The notes: generated by a model from the sequence alone, not told the origin. Shown: positions 1-9,555, counted from the first letter of the stretch. The stretch: DNA of 32,888 nucleotides from Actinomycetota bacterium (GCA_016201065.1 JACQDL010000015.1:1-32888); one strand, 5' to 3'. Numbers and translations: made by a program.

Positions 1-2
1 GC

Positions 3-86
3 TGGCGTGGCTGCCCGCAACGCATCGGCGATATCGTCGCCGCAGCCCTGGTCCTGCTTCACCACGAGCACCACCGCACCACCTGA
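3..86 (+). CDS. possible 3' end of a gene cut by the window edge
   Basis: The third frame is open from the window edge to a TGA at 84-86 and reads like a protein C-terminus (IGDIVAAALVLLHHEHHRTT). Only about 27 codons are visible, so the family cannot be named. It could equally be chance open frame; the hydrophobic helix-like composition is the only support. Confidence 0.25.
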   Translation, partial: WRGCPQRIGDIVAAALVLLHHEHHRTT

Positions 87-108
87 CCCACACCGGCAAT
101 CACACACC

Positions 109-219
109 GTGAGCACCAGTTACGCGGAATGCCTCAATGAGCAGCCGCCTGGATCCCTGGCACAACGGCTGATCGAGGCCGTGACCGACCGATCCCACGA
201 ATGCGTACGTTTCCTCTGA
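109..219 (+). CDS. possible small ORF, 36 residues
   Basis: A GTG at 109 opens a 36-residue frame ending in TGA at 217-219. There is no convincing ribosome binding site and no recognised family. Third-position bases are moderately GC-rich. It is listed because it is the only open frame between the upstream fragment and the NmrA-type gene; it may well not be translated. The rest of 220-396 carries inverted repeats rather than coding sequence. Confidence 0.15.
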   Translation: MSTSYAECLNEQPPGSLAQRLIEAVTDRSHECVRFL

Positions 220-316
220 GCCTCGGTGCGGGTCTGGTGCGTGCGCGGTCCGACGTCACCCGGGACCGCGCAGTCAGGTCACGACTCGTGGTGATGAGTC
301 AATCGGGTATGCCAGG

Positions 317-331
317 ATGACAGACTGTCAT
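317..331 (+). promoter_or_regulatory. perfect 7-1-7 palindrome, likely operator
   Basis: ATGACAGACTGTCAT is a perfect inverted repeat with a single central base, about 65 bases upstream of the NmrA-type start at 397. Its size and symmetry fit a dimeric TetR- or MarR-type repressor. A looser inverted repeat (GACTC at 283-287, GAGTC at 296-300) lies just upstream. No cognate regulator is recognised next to it; it may lie left of the window. A clear -35/-10 pair could not be assigned. Confidence 0.5.
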
Positions 332-396
332 GGCTAGTCCCGCCAGACAGCCGTACGGTCGATTCGTCCAGTAGAGATCGATCATCGGAGACCTGA

Positions 397-1272
397 ATGG
401 GTTTCACCGTTCTCGTGACCGCCGCGACCGGCAAGACCGGCCGCCGGGTGACACCACAACTTGTCAAGCGCGGCGTCACGGTCCGTGCGGCTAGCCGCAA
501 CCCCACAGCGGCGAACACCGGTGTCGAACCGGTGCGCTTCGACTGGCTCGACGGGACCAGCTACCCGGCCGCACTGGCTGGGGTCGACGCGGTCTACCTC
601 GTCAGCAGGTTCCTCGTCGACTTCGTCACCGACCCGGTCGAGCAGGTCGGTACCTTCCTCCACGACGCGGCCGACGCCGGGGTGCGGAGGATCGTGCTGC
701 TGTCGGCCTTCGGTGCGGAGCACGCCGGGGCGGACAATCCGCTGCGTAGCGTGGAACTCCTGGTCGAGGGCTCCGGCATGGCGAGCACGATCCTGCGGCC
801 CGGAACGTTCATGCAGAACTTCTCCGAGAACCACATGTTCGACCTGGTCGGGAAGATCAGGGAACGCGGCGAGATCACCCTGCCGGGCGGCCGGCACCCG
901 GTCAGCTACGTCTCGACCCATGACATCGCATCGGTCGCCGCTCTCGCGCTGACCGAGGACGGCCACGCGGGCAAGGAGTACACCCTGACCGGGCCTGCGG
1001 CACTGACCCTCGCCGAGGTGGCCGAGCACATCTCCGCGGCCGCCGGACGGCAGGTCCGCTACGTCGAGTCAGGGCCGGAGCCGATCCACGAAACCCTGCA
1101 CGCCTCCGGCGCCCCGGCCGGGTTCGCCGAGTTCATGGCCCACCTCTACATCGAGTCCACCACGTCCGGCGCGATGGCGGCGATCACCGACCACGTCGCC
1201 ACCGTCACCGGTCGACACCCGACCACCTTCGCCGCATTCGCGGCCGGCGCCGCTGACGCGTGGCGCGGATGA
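397..1272 (+). CDS. NmrA-like NAD(P)-binding SDR-family protein
   Basis: A 291-residue atypical short-chain dehydrogenase of the NmrA/quinone oxidoreductase-2 type. The N-terminus carries the Rossmann glycine motif TAATGKTGRRV (residues about 8-18), a charged ASRNP turn after strand 2, then LLSAFGAEH and a STILRPGTFMQNF stretch typical of NmrA-like proteins. The C-terminal half (LTLAEVAEHISAAAGRQVRYVE) is the usual substrate-side lobe. Members either reduce small electrophiles or quinones or act as NADP sensors; the substrate cannot be told here. The ATG at 397 has a GGAGA site five bases upstream. The 15-bp palindrome at 317-331 suggests repressor control. It is monocistronic in the window and is followed by a decayed SDR fragment. 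Confidence 0.85.
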   Translation: MGFTVLVTAATGKTGRRVTPQLVKRGVTVRAASRNPTAANTGVEPVRFDWLDGTSYPAALAGVDAVYLVSRFLVDFVTDPVEQVGTFLHDAADAGVRRIVLLSAFGAEHAGADNPLRSVELLVEGSGMASTILRPGTFMQNFSENHMFDLVGKIRERGEITLPGGRHPVSYVSTHDIASVAALALTEDGHAGKEYTLTGPAALTLAEVAEHISAAAGRQVRYVESGPEPIHETLHASGAPAGFAEFMAHLYIESTTSGAMAAITDHVATVTGRHPTTFAAFAAGAADAWRG

Positions 1273-1402
1273 CCGTCCCCAGCTCGCCACCACCGCACTG
1301 ATCACCGGAACGGCCCTGGTCGTCGACGGCGGCCACCCGGACCCGACCCCCTCGGCCGGCCCGACCGACCAGGCCGGGAGGCCAGGGCGGGAGGCCATTT
1401 GA
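1262..1402 (+). pseudogene. C-terminal remnant of a classical SDR gene
   Basis: In the frame one base off from the preceding NmrA-type gene, the sequence reads LATTALITGTALVVDGGH and runs to a TGA at 1400-1402. ITGTxLxVDGGH is the standard C-terminal signature of classical short-chain dehydrogenases, yet no start codon or Rossmann N-terminus precedes it. The simplest reading is that the 3' end of a lost SDR gene survives between the NmrA-type gene and the arsR-type promoter. A chance match is possible because the stretch is short. Confidence 0.45.
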
Positions 1403-1434
1403 CATGTGACCAATAGGTCACCTATCTTTCCCTG
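1399..1434 (+). promoter_or_regulatory. leaderless promoter with embedded ArsR-type operator
   Basis: TTGACA (1399-1404) and TATCTT (1423-1428) are spaced by 18 bases, and the GTG start of the ArsR-type gene at 1435 lies six bases after the -10, where transcription should begin. The mRNA should therefore be leaderless. Two overlapping perfect palindromes fill the spacer: GTGACCAATAGGTCAC (1406-1421) and ATAGGTCACCTAT (1413-1425), the second covering part of the -10. This is the expected layout for autorepression by the downstream ArsR protein. Confidence 0.7.
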
Positions 1435-1755
1435 GTGTCCGACGACGACCGGGTGTTCAAAGCACTAGCCGACCCCACCCGACGGTTCCTGCTCGACCGG
1501 CTCCTCGTCCGTGACGGCCGCACCCTCACCGAGCTGGAGTCGGAGCTGGAGATGACCCGCTTCGGTGTGATGAAGCACCTTCGGGTGCTCGAGGACGCAG
1601 GGCTGGTGGTCACCCGCCGGTCGGGCCGGGAGAAGCTGCACTTCCTCAACCCGGTGCCGATCCGGCTGATCCATGACCGGTGGATCGACAAGTTCACCGA
1701 GCGCCAACTCTCGGCGCTCGCGGACCTCAAGGCCGAACTGGAGGGCAAGGCATGA
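1435..1755 (+). CDS. ArsR-family winged-helix regulator, first of two paired with SRPBCC genes
   Basis: A 106-residue ArsR/SmtB-fold repressor. It begins VSDDDRVFKALADPTRRFLLDRLL, the standard opening, followed by the recognition helix region MTRFGVMKHLRVLEDAGLV (about residues 39-57) and the wing around TRRSGREKLHFLN. No cysteine or histidine metal site is visible, as is usual for the subgroup paired with AHSA1/SRPBCC proteins. It likely represses its own leaderless promoter through the palindromes at 1406-1425. The stop overlaps the start of the SRPBCC gene (ATGA at 1752-1755). The inducer is unknown. Confidence 0.88.
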   Translation: MSDDDRVFKALADPTRRFLLDRLLVRDGRTLTELESELEMTRFGVMKHLRVLEDAGLVVTRRSGREKLHFLNPVPIRLIHDRWIDKFTERQLSALADLKAELEGKA

Positions 1756-2273
1756 GTACCACGACGAACCGCACGGTGACCACGCAGGTGTACCGGATCT
1801 ACATCAAGGCGACTCCGCAAGCCGTGTGGGACGCGATCACCCAGCCGGAATGGACCGAGCGGTACGGCTACGGCGTCCGTTCGGAGTTCGACCTGCGCCC
1901 GGGCGGCGCGTACCGGGGCCTCACGAGCGAGGCGATGCGCGCGATGGGCGCACCAGAGGTGGCCGTCGAAGGCGAGATCATCGAGGCGGACCCGCCACGC
2001 AAGCTGGTCCAGAAATGGCACATGGTGATGGACCCGGAGGTGGCGGCAGAAGGTGCGACCGTCCTCACCTACGAGATCGAGACGAGCGGGGACGGGGTGA
2101 CCAGGCTGACGCTGATCCACGACATCGAAGGCGCCCCGAGGTTGGCCCTGCTGGTCTCCGGCGAGATGGAGGGCATGGGTGCCGGCGGCGGCTGGAGCTG
2201 GGTGCTCAGCGACCTGAAGTCGCTGCTCGAAACCGGCACTTCGTTCACGAACGGCGGCGGCCCCCAGGGCTGA
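1752..2273 (+). CDS. SRPBCC (AHSA1-like) domain protein
   Basis: A 173-residue START-like/AHSA1 helix-grip protein. Family marks are the opening [21 protein letters not shown], the [10 protein letters not shown] strand, the [14 protein letters not shown] strand and the C-terminal long helix [17 protein letters not shown]. Such proteins have a hydrophobic pocket for a small ligand; the role of bacterial members next to ArsR genes is not settled. The ATG at 1752 overlaps the stop of the ArsR gene, so translation is coupled. A longer upstream frame exists but runs through the ArsR gene and is rejected. Confidence 0.88.
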   Translation: MSTTTNRTVTTQVYRIYIKATPQAVWDAITQPEWTERYGYGVRSEFDLRPGGAYRGLTSEAMRAMGAPEVAVEGEIIEADPPRKLVQKWHMVMDPEVAAEGATVLTYEIETSGDGVTRLTLIHDIEGAPRLALLVSGEMEGMGAGGGWSWVLSDLKSLLETGTSFTNGGGPQG

Positions 2274-2430
2274 CCCTCGCAACAGCTGGCCCAACTACGG
2301 TGCAGCGAAGCGTCTACGGCCGGTGAACTACGATCGGCCACGCTCGTCAAGGCCGTGTCGTCACGGGGACCGTCGCGTGGCGCGGCTACCACCCATGACC
2401 GCACCGAGCGCGCAACCGGAAGGGCTCGCA

Positions 2431-3321
2431 GTGAAGGGCATCATCCTGGCCGGCGGCGCGGGGACCCGGCTGCACCCGGTGACCCGCGCCGTGTCGAAGC
2501 AGCTCCTGCCGGTCTTCGACAAGCCGATGATCTACTACCCGCTGTCGGTGCTGATGCTCGCCGGCATCCGCGAGACGCTGGTCATCTCCACACCGACCGA
2601 CCTCCCGCTGTTCCGGCGGCTGCTCGGCGACGGCTCCGAGCTCGGGATCTCCCTCTCGTACGCCGAGCAGGCCGAGCCGCGGGGGCTGGCGGAGGCCTTC
2701 ATCATCGGCCGCCAGCACGTCGGTGACGACTCCGCATGCCTGGTCCTCGGCGACAACATCTTCCACGGCTACGGGCTGGCGCAGACCCTCCAGCGGGCAG
2801 TCACCGACCTCGACGGCTGCACCCTGTTCGGGTATCCGGTCCGCGACCCGGAACGGTATGGCGTTGCCGAGGTGGGCGACGACGGCCGGTTGCTGTCCAT
2901 CGAGGAGAAGCCGGCCAAGCCCCGCTCCAACCTCGCGGTGACCGGCCTGTACTTCTACGACAACACGGTGCTGGACATCGCGGCCAGCCTCACCCCGTCC
3001 GCCCGCGGCGAGCTGGAGATCACCGACGTGAACAACGTCTACGTCACGGAGGGCCGGGCGCACCTGGTCAACCTCGGCCGCGGCACGGCGTGGCTGGACA
3101 CCGGCACCCACGACAGCCTGCTGGAGGCCGGCCAGTTCGTGCAGGTGCTCGAACACCGCCAGGGCGTGCGCATCGCCTGCCTGGAGGAGATCGCCCTGCG
3201 GATGGGGTACGTCGACGCGGAGGCGGCGTACAAGCTTGGCGAGGCGCAGGCCAAGTCGGGCTATGGGCAGTACGTGATCGAGGTCGCCCGGGCCGCGATG
3301 GAGGGTCGGGTCGAGCCGTGA
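2431..3321 (+). CDS. rmlA: glucose-1-phosphate thymidylyltransferase
   Basis: A 296-residue nucleotidyltransferase that makes dTDP-glucose from dTTP and glucose-1-phosphate, the first step towards dTDP-L-rhamnose and other deoxysugars. It opens with [17 protein letters not shown] (residues 2-18), the nucleotide-binding signature, then [38 protein letters not shown] and [15 protein letters not shown] sugar-binding segments; length matches the family. I chose GTG 2431 because homologues start exactly at the MKGIILAGG position and AAGGG sits six bases upstream; ATG 2396 in the same frame is possible. No rmlB, rmlC or rmlD is nearby, so its pathway partners are elsewhere. It converges with htpX. 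Confidence 0.93.
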   Translation: MKGIILAGGAGTRLHPVTRAVSKQLLPVFDKPMIYYPLSVLMLAGIRETLVISTPTDLPLFRRLLGDGSELGISLSYAEQAEPRGLAEAFIIGRQHVGDDSACLVLGDNIFHGYGLAQTLQRAVTDLDGCTLFGYPVRDPERYGVAEVGDDGRLLSIEEKPAKPRSNLAVTGLYFYDNTVLDIAASLTPSARGELEITDVNNVYVTEGRAHLVNLGRGTAWLDTGTHDSLLEAGQFVQVLEHRQGVRIACLEEIALRMGYVDAEAAYKLGEAQAKSGYGQYVIEVARAAMEGRVEP

Positions 3322-3329
3322 CCCGGCCG

Positions 3330-3346
3330 GGCCGGCAGGACCGGCC
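3330..3346. terminator. possible bidirectional hairpin between rmlA and htpX
   Basis: GGCCGG (3330-3335) pairs with CCGGCC (3341-3346) across a five-base loop in the 27-base gap between the two convergent stop codons. There is no T-run, as is common in high-GC actinobacteria. Position between convergent genes is the main support. Confidence 0.4.
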
Positions 3347-3348
3347 GG

Positions 3349-4221
3349 TCAGCCGTTGTAGCCGCGGTGGAAGGCCATCTCCTCCAACCGCCTGATCCGC
3401 TCCTCCATCGGGGGGTGGGTGGAGAACAGGTTGGCCAGACCACCCGAGCGGAACGGGTTGGCGATCATCAGATGACTCGTCGCGACGAGCCGGTCCTCCT
3501 GCGGCAGCGGCAAGGCCTGGGTGCCCCGCTGGAGCTTGGCCAGCGCGCTGGCGAGGGCCAGCGGGTCGTTGGTCAACAGAGCACCGTCGGCGTCGGCCTG
3601 GAACTCCCGGGACCGGCTGATGGCCAGCTGCACCACCGTCGCGGCGATCGGTCCGAGCACCATCAGCAGCAGCCCCCCGAACGGGTTGCGCTCCTCACTG
3701 TCCCGTCCGCCCCCGAACATCGCGGCGAAGAACGCCATGTGCGACAGATACATGATCACGCTCGCCAGCGCACCGGCCACCGACGAGATCAGGATGTCCC
3801 GGTTGTAGACGTGGGACAGCTCGTGGCCGAGCACGGCCCGCAGCTCGCGCGCGGAGAGCATGCCCAGGATCCCCTCGGTGCAGCAGACCGCGGCGTGCCG
3901 CGGGTCGCGACCGGTGGCGAACGCATTCGGCTGGTTGGTGGGGCTGAGGTAGAGCCGCGGCATCGGCTGGCGGGCCGCGAAGGCGAGGTCGCGGACGATG
4001 GCGTACAGCGCCGGCTGCTCCAGCTCGCTGACCGGCCTGGCGCGCATCGAGGCGAGCGCCAGCCGGTCGGAGTACCAGTAGGCGAAGGCGTTGGTGCCCA
4101 GGGCCAGCACCAGCCCGATCATCAGGCCGCCACGCCCGAACATGCTGCCGATCCACAGGATCAGGGCAGACAGCAGGCCGAGCAGGACGGCCGTCTTGAG
4201 ACCGTTGTAGTGGCGACGCAC
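3349..4221 (-). CDS. htpX: HtpX-type membrane zinc protease (M48)
   Basis: A 290-residue integral membrane metallopeptidase that degrades misfolded membrane proteins at the cytoplasmic face. Two N-terminal membrane helices (about residues 11-28 and 32-50) precede the catalytic HELSH motif (133-137), whose histidines bind zinc and whose glutamate is catalytic. A third helix pair follows, and the distal zinc ligand is the glutamate of [27 protein letters not shown] near the C-terminus is typical of the family. The start is GTG 4221 with GAGGA seven bases upstream. It lies 72 bases downstream of nuoN on the same strand and could share its transcript. Confidence 0.93.
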   Translation of the reverse strand: MRRHYNGLKTAVLLGLLSALILWIGSMFGRGGLMIGLVLALGTNAFAYWYSDRLALASMRARPVSELEQPALYAIVRDLAFAARQPMPRLYLSPTNQPNAFATGRDPRHAAVCCTEGILGMLSARELRAVLGHELSHVYNRDILISSVAGALASVIMYLSHMAFFAAMFGGGRDSEERNPFGGLLLMVLGPIAATVVQLAISRSREFQADADGALLTNDPLALASALAKLQRGTQALPLPQEDRLVATSHLMIANPFRSGGLANLFSTHPPMEERIRRLEEMAFHRGYNG

Positions 4222-4293
4222 GCGCGATTCCTCGGGTAGGCAGGCGATCGGACAACCGTTCCAACGAGATGATCGGCCCCGCGCGTTCCCAGT

Positions 4294-5817
4294 TCAGGGT
4301 GTGGCACTCGACGCCGGACCGAGCACCCACTCGGGGGCGAAGCCGAGGACGATCGCCGCGACGACGACGAGCCCGACGGCCACCGCCAGCGGGCGGGCCA
4401 CCCGTGCGGTCACGGCCGCTGGCCGCCGCTCCACAGCGCCCTCAGGTTGGCTCCGGAACAACGCGGCGGCGAACCGGAGGTAGTAGGCGAGCCCGATCAC
4501 CGAGTTCACCGCGATGACTACCGCCAGCCAGCCGAGCCCACCGAGCAGGGTGGCGCGGAAGATGACCACCTTGGCCACCAGGCCGGCCAGCCCCGGTGGC
4601 AGGCCTGCCAACCCGATGAGGAAGAACGCCAGCGCCCCGGCGAGCCACGGATTGCTGCGGGCCAGCCCGCGTAGGCCGCCGATCGACGTCCGGCCTGCGG
4701 CGATCACGCAGGCGAACGCGCCGAGGTTGACCGTGACGTACAGGGCGAGGTAGCCGAGCGTGGCCGGGACCGCGACGTCGAGCACCGCGCGGCCACCCGC
4801 CGAGCCGGCCACGCCCAGCGGGGCGATGAGGTACCCGGCGTGCGCTACCGAGGACCAGGCCAGCAGCCGGACCGCGTCGTCCTGGCGCAGCGCGACCAGG
4901 TTGCCGATCGTCATCGACGCCGCGGCGAGCACGGCGAGCACCGGTCCCCACACCACCCCGTAGCCACCGAAGGCGCCGAGGATGACCAGCAGCAGTCCCC
5001 CCACCCCGGCCGCCTTCGACACTGTCGCCAGGTACGCGGCGACCGGGACCGGTGCGCCGCTGTAGACGTCCGGCGCCCACCAGTGGAACGGCACGAGGGT
5101 GACCTTGAACCCGAACCCGGCGAGCACCAGCACCATCGCCGCCGGGACGAGCGGCAGGTCGTGCAGCTCCGACCGGCCGGCCAGCGCGACCGCGATCCGG
5201 TCCAGGTACACCGAACCGGTCAGGCCGTACACCAGCGCCATCCCGAGCAGCATGATCGCGCTCGCCGTCACCGACACCAGCAGGAACTTCACGCCCGCCT
5301 CGGTCGACCGCCGGTCCCCGCGTCGCAGCGCGACCAGCACGTACGTCGGCAGGGTCAGCGTCTCCAGCCCCACGACGAGGGTGATCAGGTCCCGCGCGCC
5401 GACCAGGGTCAGCCCGCCGGCCAGGGAGGCGAGCACGAGCAGCGTGTACTCCCCGGCCGGGACCTCGCGGGGCGCCGTGGCGGCGGCGAGCAACAGCGCG
5501 ATCACCGCCGCGGCCGACAGCAGCACCAGCAGGTAGGTGGTGAACCGGTCGACGACGTAGGAGCACGACGGCCCGGCCGGCACGCCACCCGGCAGCGTCC
5601 CGGCTGGGGTGCAGAACACCGTCCGGTGCTCACCGGCCAGCGCCAGCGCGAGCGACGCGGCCAGGGCCGCCCCGGCGCCGGCCACGCCCACCCACCACAC
5701 GACCACCCGATGGGCCAACGGCAGCACCAGGTCGGCCACCAGCACGGCGACCACACCGGCGGCCGCAGCAAGGATCGGCGCCAGCGCGAGGTAGTCGACG
5801 GACCCAGTGCCGTTCAC
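4294..5817 (-). CDS. nuoN: NADH-quinone oxidoreductase subunit N
   Basis: A 507-residue antiporter-like proton-pumping subunit of the complex I membrane arm, with about 14 predicted membrane helices. Diagnostic segments include GLETLTLPTYVLVALRRGD, TEAGVKFLLVS, FGFKVTLVPFHWWAPDVYSG and VALRQDDAVRLLAWSSVAHAGY, with the conserved lysines of the proton channel. The start is GTG 5817, whose GTGA overlaps the nuoM stop; homologues begin at this point. A much longer frame running on upstream is a shadow of nuoM. It is the last gene of the nuoIJKLMN cluster. Confidence 0.95.
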   Translation of the reverse strand: MNGTGSVDYLALAPILAAAAGVVAVLVADLVLPLAHRVVVWWVGVAGAGAALAASLALALAGEHRTVFCTPAGTLPGGVPAGPSCSYVVDRFTTYLLVLLSAAAVIALLLAAATAPREVPAGEYTLLVLASLAGGLTLVGARDLITLVVGLETLTLPTYVLVALRRGDRRSTEAGVKFLLVSVTASAIMLLGMALVYGLTGSVYLDRIAVALAGRSELHDLPLVPAAMVLVLAGFGFKVTLVPFHWWAPDVYSGAPVPVAAYLATVSKAAGVGGLLLVILGAFGGYGVVWGPVLAVLAAASMTIGNLVALRQDDAVRLLAWSSVAHAGYLIAPLGVAGSAGGRAVLDVAVPATLGYLALYVTVNLGAFACVIAAGRTSIGGLRGLARSNPWLAGALAFFLIGLAGLPPGLAGLVAKVVIFRATLLGGLGWLAVVIAVNSVIGLAYYLRFAAALFRSQPEGAVERRPAAVTARVARPLAVAVGLVVVAAIVLGFAPEWVLGPASSATP

Positions 5818-7331
5818 GAGCCGAACACCCCCATCAGGGCACGCACCGGCGCCTCGGTCAGCCCCAGCACCAGCTTCGGATACAGCCCGATCGCCACGGC
5901 GAGCAGCACCAGCGGCAACCACGCCAGCAGCTCGACCCGGTTGGCGTCCGCGACCACACCGACCCCGCCGGACGTCTCCGCCGCCGCCGCGGAGACGTCC
6001 GGCCCGGTGACCAGCATCCGCAACAGCCGCAGGAAGTACGCCGCGGTGAGCGCGGCGCCGACCCCGGCAACGACCAGCAGCGCCGTGAACAACGAGCCGG
6101 GCAGCCCGCTCGCCGGCTGGAAGGCCGACAGCAGCACGAATGCCTCGCCCCAGAACCCGGCCAGGCCGGGCAGCCCGAGGCTGGCCACGGAGCCGACCAG
6201 CAGCAGGCCGCCGAGCACCGGGAGCCGGGCCATCAGCCCGGACCCGAGGGTCGGCAGGTCCGCGGTGTGGTAGCGGTCCTTGACCGCGCCGACGGCGAAG
6301 AACAGCAGCCCGGTGATGATCCCGTGCGCGATGTTCGCCAGCAGTGCGGCGTTGATCCCGGTCGGGGTGAGGGTGGCGATGCCGAGCAGCACGAACCCCA
6401 TGTGCCCGACCGAGGAGTACGCGATGAGCCGCTTGACGTCGCGCTGTACCAGGCAGTTCAGCGAGCCGACCACGATCCCGGCGACGGCGAGCACGGCCAT
6501 CGCCGGCGCGATCGCCCGGGCGCCGTCGGGAAGGATCGGCACGGCGACCCGCACCAGGCCGTAGGTGCCCATCTTCAGCAGCACGCCCGCCAGCAGCACC
6601 GACCCGACGGTGGGGGCCTCGGTGTGGGCGTCCGGCAGCCAGGTGTGCAACGGGTACAGCGGTGCCTTCACCGCGAACCCGGCGAACAGCGCGAGGAACG
6701 CCGCGACCTGGGTGCCGTGGGCGATCCCAGCACCGCCCCGACCGGACAGCGCCACGACGTCGACGCTGCCGGTCGCGGCGTAGACGGTGCCGATGCCGAC
6801 CAGCACGAGCACCGAGCCGAGCAGCGTGTAGAGCACGAACTTCAACGCGGCGGCCCGCCCGCCCGGTCCGCCCCACACCGCGATCAGGACGTACATCGGC
6901 AGGAGCACGACCTCGAAGAACACGAAGAACAGCACGAGGTCCAGGGCCACGAAGGTGCCGAGCATGCCGACCTCGGTGGCCAGCACGACGCAGGTGAGCA
7001 GCGGCGCCTTGCCGGGCGCGGGCAGCGCGGTGAGCGTGTAGATCGCGCTGAGCAGGCACAGCAGCGTGGTGAGCAGCACCAGCGGCAGGCTCACCCCGTC
7101 CACGCCGACATGGAAGCGCACACCAAGCGCCGGGATCCACGGCACGTCGATCGCGTGCCGGGCATCCACCGTGCCGCGCACCGGGCCACCGATCCCGGAC
7201 AGCAGGGTCAGCGAGACCGCGAACGTCATCGCGGTGACCGCGACACCGAACCAGCGGGCGGCCCGGTCACCGCGCACCAGCGGCGCGAGCATCGCGCCCG
7301 CGAACGGCAGCGCAAGCAGCACGACGATCAT
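5814..7331 (-). CDS. nuoM: NADH-quinone oxidoreductase subunit M
   Basis: A 505-residue antiporter-like complex I subunit. The N-terminus carries FHVGVDGVSLPLVLLTTL, then FVFFEVVLLPMYVLIAVWGG with the conserved glutamate, [22 protein letters not shown] with the key lysine and histidine, and LKMGTYGLVRVAVPI. ATG 7331 overlaps the nuoL stop (ATGA) and the TGA at 5814-5816 overlaps the nuoN start, giving tight translational coupling. Length and motifs are normal; nothing suggests decay. Confidence 0.96.
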   Translation of the reverse strand: MIVVLLALPFAGAMLAPLVRGDRAARWFGVAVTAMTFAVSLTLLSGIGGPVRGTVDARHAIDVPWIPALGVRFHVGVDGVSLPLVLLTTLLCLLSAIYTLTALPAPGKAPLLTCVVLATEVGMLGTFVALDLVLFFVFFEVVLLPMYVLIAVWGGPGGRAAALKFVLYTLLGSVLVLVGIGTVYAATGSVDVVALSGRGGAGIAHGTQVAAFLALFAGFAVKAPLYPLHTWLPDAHTEAPTVGSVLLAGVLLKMGTYGLVRVAVPILPDGARAIAPAMAVLAVAGIVVGSLNCLVQRDVKRLIAYSSVGHMGFVLLGIATLTPTGINAALLANIAHGIITGLLFFAVGAVKDRYHTADLPTLGSGLMARLPVLGGLLLVGSVASLGLPGLAGFWGEAFVLLSAFQPASGLPGSLFTALLVVAGVGAALTAAYFLRLLRMLVTGPDVSAAAAETSGGVGVVADANRVELLAWLPLVLLAVAIGLYPKLVLGLTEAPVRALMGVFGS

Positions 7332-9190
7332 CGGGTCACCACCACGGCCACCGCCACCAGGATCGAGCCGACCACGACACCGGTCGCGTACCGCTGCACG
7401 TCGGGCAGCTGGGCCCGGGCGAGCAGCCGGCCGAGCCGGACCGTCGCCCGGCCGGTGCCGCGCACCGCGCCGTCGACGACCTCCCGGTCCGCGGTGGACG
7501 CCAGCCGGGCGACCGCCTGGACCGGGCGGACCACCAGGGCCTGCTGCGCACGGTCGACATACAGCCCGGCGGCGAGCGCGGCGGTGAGGCGCGGACCGAG
7601 CCGCCGGATCGGGTCCGCGGCCGGGTCGGCCCGCCATTGCAGGTATGTCACGCCCGCACCGGTCGCGACGAGAAGGAGCGAGACAACGGTCAGGCCGGCG
7701 TCGAGCCGCAGCGAGCCGCCCAGCCAGCGGGGCAGCGGACCGGTGAGCACCCCCAGCCCGGCGGCGGCGACGGCGAGGGCGAGCACCGGCCAGCTCATCA
7801 GCCGGCCCGGCTCGTGGGCCGCACCAGCGGCCGCCGGCTCGCGCGCCACGCCGAGGAAGGTCCGCAGCAGCAGGCGGGTCAGGTACGCCGCGGTGAGCAG
7901 CACGGTGAGCAGCCCGGCCGCCAGCACGAGCCACCCGGTCCAGGGCGCGACGCCGGGCACCTCGCCGTGGGCGGCGGCGTACGCGCCGTCCAGCACGCTC
8001 TCCTTGGAGAACGCCCCGGAGGCGGGTGGCACGCCGGCGAGGGCGAGCGCACCGACGACGGTGACCCAGAAGGTCACCGGCATCCGGTGCCGCAGGCCAC
8101 CCAGGCGGCTCATCGAGCCGGTGCCGGCGCCGTGCAGCACCGCGCCGGCGGCGAGGAACAGCAGCGCCTTGAACGCCGCGTGGGTGAGCAGGTGGAACGC
8201 GCTCGCGGTGACCGCGCCGACGGCGGCCGCGCCGAGCATGTAGGCGAGCTGGCTGACCGTGGACCACGCCAGGACCCGCTTGATGTCGTCCTGCCCGAGC
8301 GCGGCGAGGCCGCCCAGCACCATCGTCACCGCGGCCACCACGGCCAGCACCCCGAGGGTGGTCGGTGCCGCCGCGAACGCCGGGTGCAGCCGCAGCACCA
8401 CGTAGATCCCGGCGGCGACCATGGTGGCGGCGTGGATCAGGGCCGAGATCGGGGTCGGGCCGGCCATCGCGTCCGGCAACCAGGTGTGCAGCGGGAACTG
8501 CGCCGACTTGCCGGCCACACCGAGCGCGATGAGCAGCGTGGCGGCGGTGAGCACGCCGGGTGACAGCGACGGCACGGCGGCGAGCACCTCGGTGATCCGG
8601 AACGTGTGCGCGTGCCGGCCCAGCAGAAGCACACCGAGCAGGAAGCCGACGTCACCGACGCGGGTCACCAGGAACGCCTTGAGCGCGGCCGGTGGCGCCT
8701 CCGGCAGCTCCCGGTAGTGGCCGATGAGCAGGTAGGAGCACAACCCCATGACCTCCCACCCGATGAGCAGGGCGAGCAGGTCGCCGGAGAGCACGACGGC
8801 GAGCATCGCGGCGGTGAACAGCGACACCTCGGCGGCGAAGGTGGGGTAGCGGGCGTCGGTGCCGAGGTACTCCACCGAGTAGAGCTGCACGGCCAGCGCC
8901 ACCCAGCACACCATCAGCGCCACGATCCCGGCGAGCGGGTCGACCAGGGTGCTGGCGCTGACGGTGAGGGCGCCACCGGTGGGCGCGATCTCCACGGCGG
9001 CCTGCACCGGACCGGCCAGCCGCACCGCGCCGGCCGCCAGCGGGATCGCGAGCACCGCGGCCGACCCGGTGCCGAGCGCCGCCACGATGGCGGCGACGCG
9101 GCGGGCCGCCGGTCCCCGGATGGCCAGCCCGAGCCCGACGAGCGCGGCGACGAACGGCAACAGCGGCAACACCCACGCCGTCCGGGTCAC
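7328..9190 (-). CDS. nuoL: NADH-quinone oxidoreductase subunit L
   Basis: A 620-residue distal proton-pumping subunit with the C-terminal lateral helix extension expected for NuoL. Motifs include [34 protein letters not shown] followed by [18 protein letters not shown], and [22 protein letters not shown]. The start is GTG 9190, overlapping the nuoK stop (GTGA). The final third is longer and less conserved, as in other NuoL proteins. It lies in order between nuoK and nuoM. Confidence 0.96.
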   Translation of the reverse strand: MTRTAWVLPLLPFVAALVGLGLAIRGPAARRVAAIVAALGTGSAAVLAIPLAAGAVRLAGPVQAAVEIAPTGGALTVSASTLVDPLAGIVALMVCWVALAVQLYSVEYLGTDARYPTFAAEVSLFTAAMLAVVLSGDLLALLIGWEVMGLCSYLLIGHYRELPEAPPAALKAFLVTRVGDVGFLLGVLLLGRHAHTFRITEVLAAVPSLSPGVLTAATLLIALGVAGKSAQFPLHTWLPDAMAGPTPISALIHAATMVAAGIYVVLRLHPAFAAAPTTLGVLAVVAAVTMVLGGLAALGQDDIKRVLAWSTVSQLAYMLGAAAVGAVTASAFHLLTHAAFKALLFLAAGAVLHGAGTGSMSRLGGLRHRMPVTFWVTVVGALALAGVPPASGAFSKESVLDGAYAAAHGEVPGVAPWTGWLVLAAGLLTVLLTAAYLTRLLLRTFLGVAREPAAAGAAHEPGRLMSWPVLALAVAAAGLGVLTGPLPRWLGGSLRLDAGLTVVSLLLVATGAGVTYLQWRADPAADPIRRLGPRLTAALAAGLYVDRAQQALVVRPVQAVARLASTADREVVDGAVRGTGRATVRLGRLLARAQLPDVQRYATGVVVGSILVAVAVVVTR

Positions 9191-9555
9191 GAAACGTCCG
9201 CCCCCTTCGCCAGCTCGACGCCCGTCAATCGCTCCGCGGCGAGGGCATCGGGCTCGCCGAGGTCGGTCAGCTCGTCGATCGCCACGGTGGCGCGCAACCG
9301 GAACACCGCGAGCACGATGGCCAGCGCCACACCGACCTCGGCGGCCGCGATGGTGATCACGAACAGCGCGAAGACCTGCCCGCTGCGCAGCGTGTCGCGC
9401 AGCCAGACGTCGAAGGCCACCAGGTCGAGGTTGACCGCGTTGAGCATCAGCTCCACGCCCATCAGCACCAGCACGGCATTGCGCCTGGCGAGCAGGGCAT
9501 ACGTCCCCACGCCGAACAGCAGCGCGGACAGCGTCAGTGGATAGAGCAGATGCAT
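9187..9555 (-). CDS. nuoK: NADH-quinone oxidoreductase subunit K
   Basis: A 122-residue three-helix complex I subunit. [23 protein letters not shown] carries the membrane glutamate in helix 2, and [22 protein letters not shown] carries the helix 3 glutamate; both are needed for proton transfer in the family. ATG 9555 overlaps the nuoJ stop by one base (TGATG). The C-terminal tail of about 25 residues after helix 3 is somewhat longer than in E. coli. Confidence 0.94.
   Translation of the reverse strand: MHLLYPLTLSALLFGVGTYALLARRNAVLVLMGVELMLNAVNLDLVAFDVWLRDTLRSGQVFALFVITIAAAEVGVALAIVLAVFRLRATVAIDELTDLGEPDALAAERLTGVELAKGADVS

Noticed and set aside
4840..8243. Very long plus-strand open frames (477 and 658 codons) opposite nuoN-nuoM-nuoL
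   Set aside because: They are rich in Arg, His, Gln and Pro without family motifs and lie antisense to well-conserved nuo genes; this is the usual high-GC shadow effect.
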